Shown here piece by piece: positions 43,941-52,653 of a stretch of 64,000 bases of DNA. Position 1 is the first letter of the stretch. Each line of letters begins with the position of its first letter. Source of the DNA: Gottfriedia acidiceleris. GTDB lineage: Bacteria; Bacillota; Bacilli; Bacillales; Bacillaceae_G. The DNA is taken from NCBI RefSeq assembly GCF_004138285.1, contig NZ_SCFN01000001.1:310001-374000 (forward strand), read 5' to 3'. A model generated the notes under the pieces. That model worked only from the letters and a program-made list of their open reading frames with translations, had not been told where the DNA came from and made no database searches. Position numbers and translations under genes: made by a program.

Positions 43941-44849
43941 TCAAGAATACCTTTCACGAAATTCGTTCAAATATCGCTTAATAAATTCCTTAGTAATTAA
44001 AGAATGGCTCTTATTTTCAGTTTGAATCCAACCAACGGATTTGGACTCTTGAACAAAATCTTCTATTTCAAGGATGGCTAGATCGTGATTTTCATCGTTA
44101 GTTAATCCAAGGAAAGAAAGGTCATATCCTGCTGAGATTGCTAAATCATTTTTCAATGCTCTTACTAAAGCTCTAGTATTATTCGTTTTAAACCAAACAT
44201 CAATTTTACCGATTGATTGATTAAAATGATTAACGAATTCATGAACATAATCCTCGTTATACAGCACAAATGGATACTTTAATAACTCCTTTGCAGAAAC
44301 CTTTTTAAATGATGATAAAGGAGAGTTTTTTCCAACAAAAACTACAATGCGGCCTTCAAATATTTTAGTGAAAATAAGGCCTGAATTTTTTTTCAACAGA
44401 TTATCATTTAATCCAATTAATCCTATATCAACTTTTTTGGCACTTATATCATTTAAAATATCTCCTGAACCTTTTTCAGAAATTTGAAATTGAACATTTG
44501 GATAATCTTTTTTAAACTTTGAGATTGTATTGATTAAAATGTCCATTCCAATGGGTATTGAAGCAATACTTAGTTCACCGACAATTACATCATTTTGACT
44601 ATTGGCTTCTTCTTTAATTTCATCTAGTTTTGAAACTACGTCCAACATCTTTAATATGATATTTTGCCCTTCCGATGTTGGAATTGCACCGTGTCTTGAT
44701 CTTGTAAATAGTTTTATCTTTAATTCAGATTCTAAATTAGAAATCGCTTGGCTAATAGCAGACTGGGTTACATGAAGATTATTTGAAGCTGTAGTAATTG
44801 ATTTTGTTTTTGCAACTTCTACTACATATTGGATTTGTTCGATATTCAT
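43941..44849 (-). CDS. LysR-family transcriptional regulator
   Basis: A 302-residue LysR regulator: N-terminal winged HTH (MNIEQIQYVVEVAKTKSITTA, ATTASNNLHVTQSAISQAISNLE) and a periplasmic-binding-like effector domain (about 90-295). Divergent from two SDR genes with a perfect palindrome in between, so it probably controls them and itself. Effector unknown. Confidence 0.93.
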   Translation of the reverse strand: MNIEQIQYVVEVAKTKSITTASNNLHVTQSAISQAISNLESELKIKLFTRSRHGAIPTSEGQNIILKMLDVVSKLDEIKEEANSQNDVIVGELSIASIPIGMDILINTISKFKKDYPNVQFQISEKGSGDILNDISAKKVDIGLIGLNDNLLKKNSGLIFTKIFEGRIVVFVGKNSPLSSFKKVSAKELLKYPFVLYNEDYVHEFVNHFNQSIGKIDVWFKTNNTRALVRALKNDLAISAGYDLSFLGLTNDENHDLAILEIEDFVQESKSVGWIQTENKSHSLITKEFIKRYLNEFRERYS

Positions 44850-44861
44850 TTTGTCTCCTTT

Positions 44862-44880
44862 CCATTAGTATAGCTAATGG
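44862..44880. promoter_or_regulatory. Candidate LysR operator
   Basis: Perfect inverted repeat CCATTAG-TATAG-CTAATGG in the 113-bp divergent gap, 13 bp upstream of the LysR start codon. It contains the T-N11-A pattern typical of LysR sites. Confidence 0.6.
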
Positions 44881-44962
44881 ATACATAAGAATGTTTAAAT
44901 ATATCTTAACAAAAATTATTGATAAAATAAAAACGAAATAAGAATGAAGGGGGATGCATTAA

Positions 44963-45712
44963 ATGAGGTTATTAAATAAAACAGCAATTGTAACTGGTGG
45001 AGCGAACGGTATTGGTAAAGCTACAGTTCAAAAATTTTTAGAACAAGGTGCTAAAGTCGTATTTACTGATATTAATGAAGAAGCTGGCCAAAAAACATTA
45101 GATGAAATGAAAGTGATTTCTGATACTGTTGTCTTCATTCAGCATAATGTTCAGCTGGAAGCAGATTGGATTAAAGTAGTAAACGAAACAAAGAAGCAAT
45201 TCGGCACAATTGATATTTTATTCAATAATGCTGGTATTTTTAGTTCAAAGCCGGTAACTGAATATGAAACAGAAGAATGGAATCGCTTACTAAGTATAAA
45301 TGTAACTGGTGTTTTCCTAGGAATGAAGCACACAGTGCCTTTTATGCGTGAACAAAAAGGTGGTTCAATTATTAATACTTCTTCAGTAGCAGGGTTAAAA
45401 GGTTCTCCAAATGCAACTCTTTACGGTGCAAGTAAAGGTGCTGTTCGTATTATGACAAAGGATTTAGCAAAAGAAGTTGCTGCTGATCAAATCCGTGTCA
45501 ATTCAATTCATCCAGGTATCATTGAAACAGCGATGGGGGCTGAAGTTGGTACAAGCGTAAAGGCTTCGAAAGAACAATTAGCCATGTCAATTCCATTAAA
45601 AAGATTAGGTAAACCAGAAGAAATCGCGAACCTTGTTGTATTCTTAGCATCTGATGAATCTAGTTTTATAACTGGAACTGAAATGGTCGCAGATGGCGGA
45701 ATGACTGCATAA
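44963..45712 (+). CDS. Short-chain dehydrogenase/reductase 1
   Basis: A 249-residue classical SDR: cofactor-binding TGGANGIGKAT (about 10-20), acidic residue after beta-2 (FTDINE) suggesting NAD preference, NNAG, catalytic S (TSSVAG), YGASKGA with Y and K, and PG motif IHPGIIET. RBS AAGGGGGATG. First gene of a two-SDR operon next to a divergent LysR gene. Substrate not deducible. Confidence 0.93.
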   Translation: MRLLNKTAIVTGGANGIGKATVQKFLEQGAKVVFTDINEEAGQKTLDEMKVISDTVVFIQHNVQLEADWIKVVNETKKQFGTIDILFNNAGIFSSKPVTEYETEEWNRLLSINVTGVFLGMKHTVPFMREQKGGSIINTSSVAGLKGSPNATLYGASKGAVRIMTKDLAKEVAADQIRVNSIHPGIIETAMGAEVGTSVKASKEQLAMSIPLKRLGKPEEIANLVVFLASDESSFITGTEMVADGGMTA

Positions 45713-45755
45713 TAGGATGCTTCTATTTTAGTAAAAATATTAGGAGGTATTTACC

Positions 45756-46520
45756 ATGTTATTAAAAGATAAAGTTGCAATTATTACAGGTGGAGCTTCA
45801 GGTATTGGTAGAGCCACTGCATTGAAATATGCAAAAGAAGGAGCAAAAGTAGTAGTAGCGGATTTTAACGAGGCTGGTGCTACTGAAACAGTTGAACAAA
45901 TTAAGGTATTTGGTGGCGAAAGCGTAGTTTTTAAAGTAGATGCTTCAAAGTTTGCAGAAGTTGAATCATTAGTAGAATTTGCAGTACAAACTTACGGAAC
46001 AATTGACGTAATGTTTAATAATGCAGGTATCGGCGGAACAAATCGAATTAATGAATTTAATGAAGAAATTTACCAAAAAGTAATTGCCGTCAATCAACAT
46101 GGAGTTGCTTATGGAATTGCTAGTGCAAGCAAAAAAATGATTGAGCTTGGAGTAAAAGGTGTGATTATCAACACTGCTTCTGTATATGGTTACTTAGCAA
46201 ACGTTGGTACATTTGCTTATAATGCTTCAAAAGGTGCAGTTGTCATGATGACGAAAACTGCAGCTCTTGATCTTGCTCCTTATGGAATTCGTGTTGTTGG
46301 TGTAGCACCCGGTTTTGTAAGAACACCAATAATTGATGGACTAAAAGATCGAGGATTGGAAGAGCTATATCGTAATTTCCAAATGAGAAAAGAATTTATT
46401 GAACCAGATGAAATTGCAGGAATGGTTTGCTTATTAGCGATGGAAGAAGCCAATGTTGTCAATGGTAGTACTGTCATGTTGGATGACGGGCTTGCTGGTT
46501 TTAAAGCGCATACTATATAA
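45756..46520 (+). CDS. Short-chain dehydrogenase/reductase 2
   Basis: A 254-residue classical SDR with TGGASGIGRAT, VADFNEAG (NAD-type acidic residue), NNAGIGG, catalytic N-T-A-S-V-Y and YNASKGA, and PGFVRTPI. It follows the first SDR by 43 bp with AGGAGG before the ATG; the two are about as different as distinct subfamilies, so they probably act on different steps of one pathway rather than being a recent duplication. Confidence 0.93.
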   Translation: MLLKDKVAIITGGASGIGRATALKYAKEGAKVVVADFNEAGATETVEQIKVFGGESVVFKVDASKFAEVESLVEFAVQTYGTIDVMFNNAGIGGTNRINEFNEEIYQKVIAVNQHGVAYGIASASKKMIELGVKGVIINTASVYGYLANVGTFAYNASKGAVVMMTKTAALDLAPYGIRVVGVAPGFVRTPIIDGLKDRGLEELYRNFQMRKEFIEPDEIAGMVCLLAMEEANVVNGSTVMLDDGLAGFKAHTI

Positions 46521-46610
46521 AATAATAGGTTTTCACCCTTAATAATAAACAACATTTTCTAACAATGCCCAAAATATCATGCAAATATATAAAAGTTAGC
46601 TAGTTTATTG

Positions 46611-46650
46611 AACAAGCAGCCAATACATTGTGGCTGCTTGTTCTTTTTAT
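46611..46650 (+). terminator. Terminator after SDR operon
   Basis: 13-bp stem GAACAAGCAGCCA / TGGCTGCTTGTTC followed by TTTTTA. Confidence 0.93.
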
Positions 46651-46788
46651 TTTTTAGCTAAATTTTTGAACTGTTGCATAAGGAAACCAATTTTCCCCAT
46701 AAAAAAATCCCCTCCATAGAAAAGAACAATCTTTTCTTTAGACTGTCTCCTATAAGGGGATTCACACTATAAATATTCTTTTATATCG

Positions 46789-47331
46789 TTATTTTTTTTG
46801 CTTAAGTAAATCTCTAATTTCTGATAATTGATTTTCTATATTAGTTAGACGGCTTTGCATGTCACCAATCTCTTGTTCGGCTTTATAATTAATTGCAAAA
46901 TCAATAACGGATTCATGCTTATCGCGTACTGCTTGACGGTTTTGACTCATCATAATAACTGGTGCTTGAAATGCCGCAATAAAAGATAGACATAAGTTCA
47001 ACAAGATAAAAGGAGCAGAGTCAAAATGAAAAGCTTTCGTGAATGATAAGCTATTCCAAATCATCCAGGCAGCAAGTGTACAACTAAACCAAATAATAAA
47101 TTTCCAACTACCACCAAATTGCGCAATTATATCTGCGATTCTATCAGACAATTTTGTTTTTTGAGTGTAATCACTATCTAAGTGATGTAGAATTTCTGAC
47201 TCATAACGATCCACAAGTCGGTCAATTCGTGATAAGTTTTCTTGGTTTAAATCAATATCAAACCCCTGAATTTTTTGGGGTTTCTCAATTTGTTTTTTAA
47301 AATTAATTTGCTTCCAAATGTTGTGTACCAT
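46789..47331 (-). CDS. DUF1003 membrane protein
   Basis: The ATG at 47331 follows GAGGAGG and gives 180 residues; the frame is open 12 codons further upstream. DUF1003 features: SDRIADIIAQFGGSWKFII, a two-helix hairpin (about 75-130) with FHFDSAPFILLNLCLSF and APVIMMSQNRQAVRDKH, then a coiled-coil C-terminus (LTNIENQLSEIRDLLKQK). Function unknown; a small gene lies just upstream in the same direction. Confidence 0.88.
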   Translation of the reverse strand: MVHNIWKQINFKKQIEKPQKIQGFDIDLNQENLSRIDRLVDRYESEILHHLDSDYTQKTKLSDRIADIIAQFGGSWKFIIWFSCTLAAWMIWNSLSFTKAFHFDSAPFILLNLCLSFIAAFQAPVIMMSQNRQAVRDKHESVIDFAINYKAEQEIGDMQSRLTNIENQLSEIRDLLKQKK

Positions 47332-47374
47332 ATTTCCAACCTCCTCTTTTCTAGAGGAAGCCTTCAAAAGCTTA

Positions 47375-47482
47375 TTAAAGTTGGACTACATTTTTATGAT
47401 GTAATCCTCCTCGGATATTCAATTGTATGACTTCCTCTGATGTCGGTAAATTATCCGACTCACCTATACTGGGACTACCCAT
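47375..47482 (-). CDS. Small hypothetical protein, 35 residues
   Basis: ATG at 47482 follows AGGTGGA by eight bases and opens 35 codons (MGSPSIGESDNLPTSEEV at the start, GGLHHKNVVQL at the end). It lies 44 bp before the DUF1003 gene and may share its transcript. Polar, not hydrophobic. No family recognised. Confidence 0.42.
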   Translation of the reverse strand: MGSPSIGESDNLPTSEEVIQLNIRGGLHHKNVVQL

Positions 47483-47687
47483 AAAAATGTTCCACCTCAC
47501 TTTTTTCGTATAAATAATATCTTTACTATTATATGATGACTTATCCGATAGGACTATACTATTTTTCAAATAATTTATTATTTTCCTTTATATAATCTTA
47601 TGTATAATTCATATTCCATAAAAAAAGCCGTATCTACGATTAGGGAATTTGTTGAACTAATGTGTGTTAGTTGCATAAGATTTTAGT

Positions 47688-48797
47688 CTATTTTAGTGCT
47701 GAACTCTTCATGATTTTTAAGCTTGATACTTGATGACTAAAGTTACCTAATTCATTTACATCATTTGTAAGTACAATCGACGTTCCTTTATAATTTGCAT
47801 CGGAAAATAAAGTGACTTGATAACCTGGTGCAATATGAATAGAAGAAATGGTATCATTGCCAATACCTTTTACAAGCTGGTCATAATCATAATTACCTGA
47901 TCCTAGTAATTCTGATGCACCGCCAAAAGCATTTTCCTTGTATACCGTCACAGGCATTTCTACTCCGTTTACGCGAAAAAACATATCTATGAATCCAGCA
48001 GTCTCTCGTTCTGCTTGATTCAACTGAGCAAGAGTCGGATTTTTAACCTCGTTTTTCCACATGGCAGAATAATAATTACTGTAAGCTGCTTGCCAGAACC
48101 AATTAATGATCGTATCATTCCAAACTTGAGGTAAAACAGATTTTGCTTGTACCGCAGCTTGATGAATCCATGCTTCAGGATCAGTTGAACCGATCCAATT
48201 ATATAAGCCTGAATCTGGCACTGTCATTTCATTTTGAATACTTTCGGCATAAGTTTCAAACTTCGAATGATAGCCAGGTGCGTGATGATCTAGATTGGAA
48301 ATATTTGAAGCATGTAGAGGCTGTGTTACATCTGTAAAATAGTGCAAAGATACTCCTAAGTAGTAGAATGCATTGTTAAAATCACCTTTTTTATAGTAAT
48401 CCGATGCTAGATTAAAATACTTCGCTCCTGATTGACGAGCTGTTGGATAAGAAGCCCCTGTATAATTTGTTTGTGTGTCTGGATCATAAAAGTGAGACAT
48501 AAATGTGCCCGTATCATAGAAAGGATTAATGTGATCTGCATCGTATAAGCCCTGCTCCCAACGATCGCGAAACTGGTTAAGTAGAGTTGTAGGCTTGTTT
48601 ATTGCAGGATTTGTATTATCGGCTATAAGTTTGACACTGCCATTTACGATAAAATGATGTGTACTATGATCTTGATTATGAACATCCTCGTCAGACCATG
48701 CGAATGCCTTCTGATCATTGCTGAATAACGATGTAATTGCAAGTGCACTTCCAGCAACTAATGATAATAGCTTTTTTGATTGAATACGTTTTTTCAT
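47688..48797 (-). CDS. Zinc-dependent phospholipase C with C-terminal beta/gamma-crystallin-like domain
   Basis: A 369-residue secreted enzyme. Signal peptide 1-33, then mature W34, equivalent to W1 of Bacillus cereus PLC, whose amino group ligates zinc. H47 (equivalent to H14), DADHINPFYDTGTFMSHFYD, HYFTDVTQPLHASN and HSKFETYAE provide the remaining zinc ligands. There is no propeptide as in B. cereus PLC. Residues about 285-365 (VYKENAFGGASELLG, VTLFSDANYKG) are two Greek-key-like motifs of a beta/gamma-crystallin domain. Classical clostridial alpha toxin carries a PLAT domain here instead, so this domain pairing is unusual. Confidence 0.88.
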   Translation of the reverse strand: MKKRIQSKKLLSLVAGSALAITSLFSNDQKAFAWSDEDVHNQDHSTHHFIVNGSVKLIADNTNPAINKPTTLLNQFRDRWEQGLYDADHINPFYDTGTFMSHFYDPDTQTNYTGASYPTARQSGAKYFNLASDYYKKGDFNNAFYYLGVSLHYFTDVTQPLHASNISNLDHHAPGYHSKFETYAESIQNEMTVPDSGLYNWIGSTDPEAWIHQAAVQAKSVLPQVWNDTIINWFWQAAYSNYYSAMWKNEVKNPTLAQLNQAERETAGFIDMFFRVNGVEMPVTVYKENAFGGASELLGSGNYDYDQLVKGIGNDTISSIHIAPGYQVTLFSDANYKGTSIVLTNDVNELGNFSHQVSSLKIMKSSALK

Positions 48798-49068
48798 GAT
48801 ACACCTTCTTTTTTGTTTTTTGTTGTCTTACAAGCAACAATGCTTAAGTATAATAAGTTTTTGTTAACGAGATGTTTCTGTTATGTGAAAATTTGTTAAA
48901 TTTTGGAAACTATTTACCAATCATGGAAGTACTTAGTACTACATAGTTTTTTTAACAGAGCCAAATTTTAAGAATTAAAATAGAAAAAGTACATAATCCT
49001 GCTTGTGTTCCATATTAATTTAAAGACCTGCAAATTCATTCATGAATCTTTTCGGTGGTGATAAAAAT

Positions 49069-49875
49069 ATGGAGATTAGTACTAGTGCTAGAGTATCCCT
49101 TTCAAAAAAACTGTCCGAGGATGCAATGGTAGTAAACAACGAAATAAATGTATACGGGGTTTTTGATGGAGCAACACCTATTACTCCATTTAAGAATGCT
49201 GATGGCATGAATGGTGCATATATTGCTTCAAATTTATTTAGAAAGTTTTTTAAAAATCATTTTATGGCTGACATGACTTTATCAGAAGGAATTATTTTAG
49301 CAAATAGAAGACTGATGGAAGAAATGAAGTTAAATAATATAGATATAAACCGTTCAGAAGAACTGTGGTCAACATGCGTTGCCATTATAAAAATCGATAA
49401 ACTTAAAGTGTCATTTGCTCAACTGGGGGATTGTATGATTTTAGCAGAATATCATAATGGAGAAATTAAAATCCTGACTAAAGATACAGTAAAGGATATT
49501 AGTATTAGGGCAAAAATGCGACGGGAAAAGGAGCGGAAGCAAGGAGTGATTTTACCAGATGAATCCTACTACCATTCTTTTAAAAATCAACTAATTTATA
49601 ATCGAAGCATGGCTAATACAGTTGATGGTTATTCGGTTGCAAACGGAACGGAAGCTGTCGGGAAATATATTCAATCGGGATCTATAAATACAAAAAATTT
49701 AAAATCAATTTTATTAATCAGTGATGGTTTGTTTCATCCGAAGTTTGATTTGAAACATTCTTTCAAAGTAATTAAAGAGATTGGATTGGACGAATATTCA
49801 AAATGGTTAGAAAGGGAAGAGTTGAAAAGTAGGGTTCATTGTGATGATAAGACTGGGATACTTGTTCGCTTTTAA
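49069..49875 (+). CDS. PP2C-like serine/threonine phosphatase
   Basis: ATG at 49069 is eight bases after GGTGGTG; an earlier in-frame ATG at 49042 has no RBS. The 268-residue product shows PP2C motifs: SEDAMVV, GVFDGATP (metal-binding DG), STCVAIIKI, AQLGDCM, LLISDGLF and a final CDDKTGILV with DD. These match the metal-dependent phosphatase order. Single-domain, cytoplasmic. Target unknown. Confidence 0.78.
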   Translation: MEISTSARVSLSKKLSEDAMVVNNEINVYGVFDGATPITPFKNADGMNGAYIASNLFRKFFKNHFMADMTLSEGIILANRRLMEEMKLNNIDINRSEELWSTCVAIIKIDKLKVSFAQLGDCMILAEYHNGEIKILTKDTVKDISIRAKMRREKERKQGVILPDESYYHSFKNQLIYNRSMANTVDGYSVANGTEAVGKYIQSGSINTKNLKSILLISDGLFHPKFDLKHSFKVIKEIGLDEYSKWLEREELKSRVHCDDKTGILVRF

Positions 49876-49879
49876 TTTT

Positions 49880-49905
49880 AGATGCCATATTGGGTATCTT
49901 TTTTT
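49880..49905 (+). terminator. Terminator after PP2C-like gene
   Basis: AGATGCC-ATATT-GGGTATCT followed by TTTTTTT. Confidence 0.8.
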
Positions 49906-50060
49906 ATGTATAAATATTGTAACAAATATAAAAGCAATACTCATCAAACTAATGTTAGGGTACAGGTGATAGAAGGTTGCACGAATTATGATTCGAAACG
50001 GTTATGAGGAATTGAATAATAATTGATCATTCTCATTTAGTGGACGAGGGGTGATATCAA

Positions 50061-50249
50061 ATGGATATTAAAAAGTACGTAATAGTAATGTTTCCGACAT
50101 TTTTAATTGTTTTTGGTTTGTTTTTTATAATAGATAATCAATATAGGTATCTCTTGTACATACTCGTTATTATTGCATGGGTCATTTAGTATGTTTGGAA
50201 ATTTAAAGATGAAAAAAGTATTAAGAATAAAGAAAACCTAAAGTCGTAA
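50061..50249 (+). pseudogene. Small membrane protein with in-frame TAG
   Basis: GAGGGGTGAT precedes an ATG frame of 42 codons (MDIKKYVIVMFPTFLIVFG, two hydrophobic segments) ending at TAG 50187-50189. The frame continues after it with YVWKFKDEKSIKNKENLKS to TAA at 50247. The continuation is a natural basic cytoplasmic tail, so the TAG looks like a nonsense mutation; the truncated product may still insert into the membrane. Confidence 0.5.
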
Positions 50250-50282
50250 GTAAATTTAACTAATAAAGGATGAGATATAAGT

Positions 50283-50612
50283 ATGGATGAAAGGGTGAAT
50301 AAGTTTAAAGAAATCGCTAAGAAAAGGTGGGAATACCTTAAAAAGGATGATAGCAAAACGGGAAATAAATGTTACGATGAACTTCTATCTATTGCGATAG
50401 AATTACGTAATGAAAACCAACTTCACGAACTATGTGTACTTTTGGAAGACGAAAATGATGGAGTCCGATTTGAGGCTGCCTCCAAATTATTAACAATAAA
50501 CATTGATAAAGCAGTCAACACATTAGAGAAATTAACTGAGAAAAAAGGGACATTGCCTTTTTCAGCTAAAATGACTCTGAGACAGTGGAGAGCGGGAAAT
50601 CTAAAATTTTAG
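50283..50612 (+). CDS. DUF2019-like (HEAT-type) protein
   Basis: A 109-residue helical protein. The segment CVLLEDENDGVRFEAASKLL resembles a HEAT-like repeat and the whole matches the DUF2019 pattern, found among candidate immunity proteins. GGATGAGAT lies before the ATG. No cognate toxin is visible nearby. Confidence 0.65.
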   Translation: MDERVNKFKEIAKKRWEYLKKDDSKTGNKCYDELLSIAIELRNENQLHELCVLLEDENDGVRFEAASKLLTINIDKAVNTLEKLTEKKGTLPFSAKMTLRQWRAGNLKF

Positions 50613-50633
50613 TTATTTGAATTTACAATAGGT

Positions 50634-50670
50634 AACCTTGTTTGTTTTTTTAGCCTTTCAAGGTTTTTTA
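50634..50670 (+). terminator. Terminator after DUF2019 gene
   Basis: AACCTTG / CAAGGTT with an 18-base loop followed by TTTTT. Confidence 0.6.
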
Positions 50671-50769
50671 CATATTTTATTTTTGTATTTCTGTTTTGTA
50701 AACATATATCGATAAAAACACTCTTACTTAAATTGCGGTACAAAACAAACGATTCCAAAAGAAATTAAT

Positions 50770-50802
50770 AGCCTTAACCCTTTAAAATACAGGGCTAAGG
50801 CT
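50770..50802 (-). terminator. Hairpin AGCCTTAACCCT / AGGGCTAAGGCT
   Basis: 12-bp stem with one mismatch, placed 98 bp beyond the end of the minus-strand gene at 50901; likely its terminator. Confidence 0.6.
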
Positions 50803-50900
50803 GCTTAATAAATACCTTTTTATTTACTATCTACTTAACTAATCTTTCTTTATATAATTAACATAGTCTTTTAATTAGTCAAAATATGGTTTTTATTTTA

Positions 50901-51287
50901 TTAATCTCTTGCATCAATAACAGTACAACGCATTGCACCTCTTCTTATTGCACGTTCTGCTTCTTCTAATGAAATTCTTACAAAAACAGCTTGATCTATA
51001 TCATTTTCCACATCAAAAAGAGCAAAAGCCTGACGGTTCGTTATAAAGATACACTTGAATTCTGCCGTTACGCCATCTTCATTTCTAGGAGCAGTGTTTC
51101 TTATTTCACAAAAATCAAGTCCTGCATTTTTAAGTCTTTTTGCTGTTTCCATATTAATACGAATGATAACAAATACCTCTAAATCTATTCCAGGAACTTC
51201 TGATTCTATTTCAACAACTGCAAAAAAACGGTTCCCTACTCTTAGAAGACAATTGGCACCTATTTCGAAAATTTCTTCTTCATTCAT
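50901..51287 (-). CDS. Hypothetical protein with internal repeat, 128 residues
   Basis: A soluble alpha/beta protein. Two related segments, VFVIIRINMETAKRLKNAG and VFVRISLEEAERAIRRGA, about 50 residues apart, suggest a duplicated beta-alpha unit. A conserved-looking ending CTVIDARD. No signal or transmembrane segment. No family recognised. Confidence 0.7.
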   Translation of the reverse strand: MNEEEIFEIGANCLLRVGNRFFAVVEIESEVPGIDLEVFVIIRINMETAKRLKNAGLDFCEIRNTAPRNEDGVTAEFKCIFITNRQAFALFDVENDIDQAVFVRISLEEAERAIRRGAMRCTVIDARD

Positions 51288-51554
51288 ATATCCACGACCT
51301 TTTTTGAAGTTTTATCTAGTTCTTATAACTGATGTGAGGAGTAACTAAGTAACTAGTCTCTTTTCATCATATTCATTAGTGGATAGTAGGTTACGGATAG
51401 ACAAACTGTGATATTACCCAATTTTATACAAGTAATGATAAGTCTATTGTTTCAATAAAAAGAATTATTGCACAAACTGGCAGGATTGATGAATAAGGAA
51501 TGATATAATGGTGATAAAATCATTATTGTTTGAGTAGAATGAAATGTTAAAAAA

Positions 51555-51912
51555 ATGAAGGATTGGGCGAGGGATTTAAAACGACAGATTTTTGTTCATT
51601 ACCTTGCTTGTAAAGATGAAAGAGTACCTTGGTATGTGAAAGGATTTACAGCTTGTGTTGTAGCGTATGAATTTAAGTCTGATTGATCTCATTCCTGATT
51701 TTATACCCATTTTGGGCTACTTAGATGATGTAATGCTCATTCCATTAGGGATAATGCTTGCATTAAAGATGATACCAAAGAATGTAATAACTGACTGCGA
51801 AATGAAAGCAGAAGAAATGATGAATAACGGTAAGCCAAAGAACTGGATTGTAGGTTCAATTATCGTATTTATATGGGTCTTAATTCTAATATGGCTTTGT
51901 TTGATTAATTAA
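51555..51912 (+). pseudogene. Frameshifted second copy of a YkvA-like (DUF1232) gene
   Basis: Homologous to the intact gene at 9536. The first part (MKDWARDLKRQIFVHYLACKDERVPWY) runs into TGA at 51684. The rest, LIDLIPDFIPILGYLDD onward to TAA at 51912, is in another frame; removing one A near 51675 joins them. In addition the ATG at 51544 is followed by an A7 run that puts MLKK out of frame, again curable by one A. Two lesions argue for real decay rather than one base-call error. Confidence 0.8.
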
Positions 51913-52016
51913 GAAGTTTAAAAAAATAGCCTGTATATATTTAAACGAAAAATAATGAACCTATTTTCTTGAATAATAAACACTATCATCAATTGAAAAA
52001 ACAACTTCGAATAAGA

Positions 52017-52050
52017 AAAACATAGGGAGATTTTAGTCTACCTATGTTTT
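52017..52050. terminator. Bidirectional terminator
   Basis: AAAACATAGG / CCTATGTTTT stem between convergent units. Confidence 0.8.
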
Positions 52051-52058
52051 CGTTCATA

Positions 52059-52208
52059 TTATTTATCTGTTGGTTTTTGCTTCTTTTTTAAATACTCCGC
52101 ACGCAGTTTTTCAAGTTGCTGTTTTTTATCAAATTTGGCAGGCGTCTGTTTTTCATGAAACTTTGTCACAGCTTGCTGACCTTTGGTATCCAATTGATAT
52201 TTTCCCAC
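52059..52208 (-). CDS. Small conserved-looking protein, 49 residues
   Basis: GTG start at 52208 after AGGTGA. The product begins VGKYQLDTKGQQAVTKFHEK and ends in a Lys-rich helix (LRAEYLKKKQKPTDK). It resembles small Bacillus proteins starting MGKYQLD. Function unknown. A terminator follows on the same strand. Confidence 0.6.
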   Translation of the reverse strand: MGKYQLDTKGQQAVTKFHEKQTPAKFDKKQQLEKLRAEYLKKKQKPTDK

Positions 52209-52653
52209 TTTGTTCACCTACTTTTCTTGTCTTTAAAGAGAGTCTATTCAACAAATAAAATATACATTATTTTACTGTAATGCTCTTTTCATGCGTTTAT
52301 TTAATTGGGGATAATTTCTAAATTGTTCTTCAAGAAAATGCTTTTTCAGCTTTCGATAACTCAAACAATATAAATAACCTCAAATACATGGTAGTGTCAT
52401 TATATCATTTTTGGCCATTAAGTTCCCATTTTTAAAGGAACTTTGAAATGATTGTTACTAATTGTAGAATAATTGTAAGAAATAATAAAACCTTTGTGAC
52501 TCTTAATTGTTTAATTTGATTGTCTATTATCATATAGTATACCTCATGGAAAAATAAATATTTTATCAAGAAAACCACCTACTATAATAATGATCGGATA
52601 AATGCAGAAATATTTTATATCTTAATAATAAATAGTATTTAAGGGGAGAATTA
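52209..52653. other. Gene-poor AT-rich gap
   Basis: About 440 bp with no open frame preceded by a ribosome binding site and no strong inverted repeat. It should contain the divergent promoters of the neighbouring genes; none could be fixed. Confidence 0.5.

Noticed and set aside
43941-46520. Insertion element carrying the LysR/SDR genes
   Set aside because: No terminal repeats, target duplications or transposase are visible.
47655-47672. Palindrome AACTAA-TGTGTG-TTAGTT as a terminator of the phospholipase gene
   Set aside because: Only 6-bp AT-rich arms and no T run on the minus strand.
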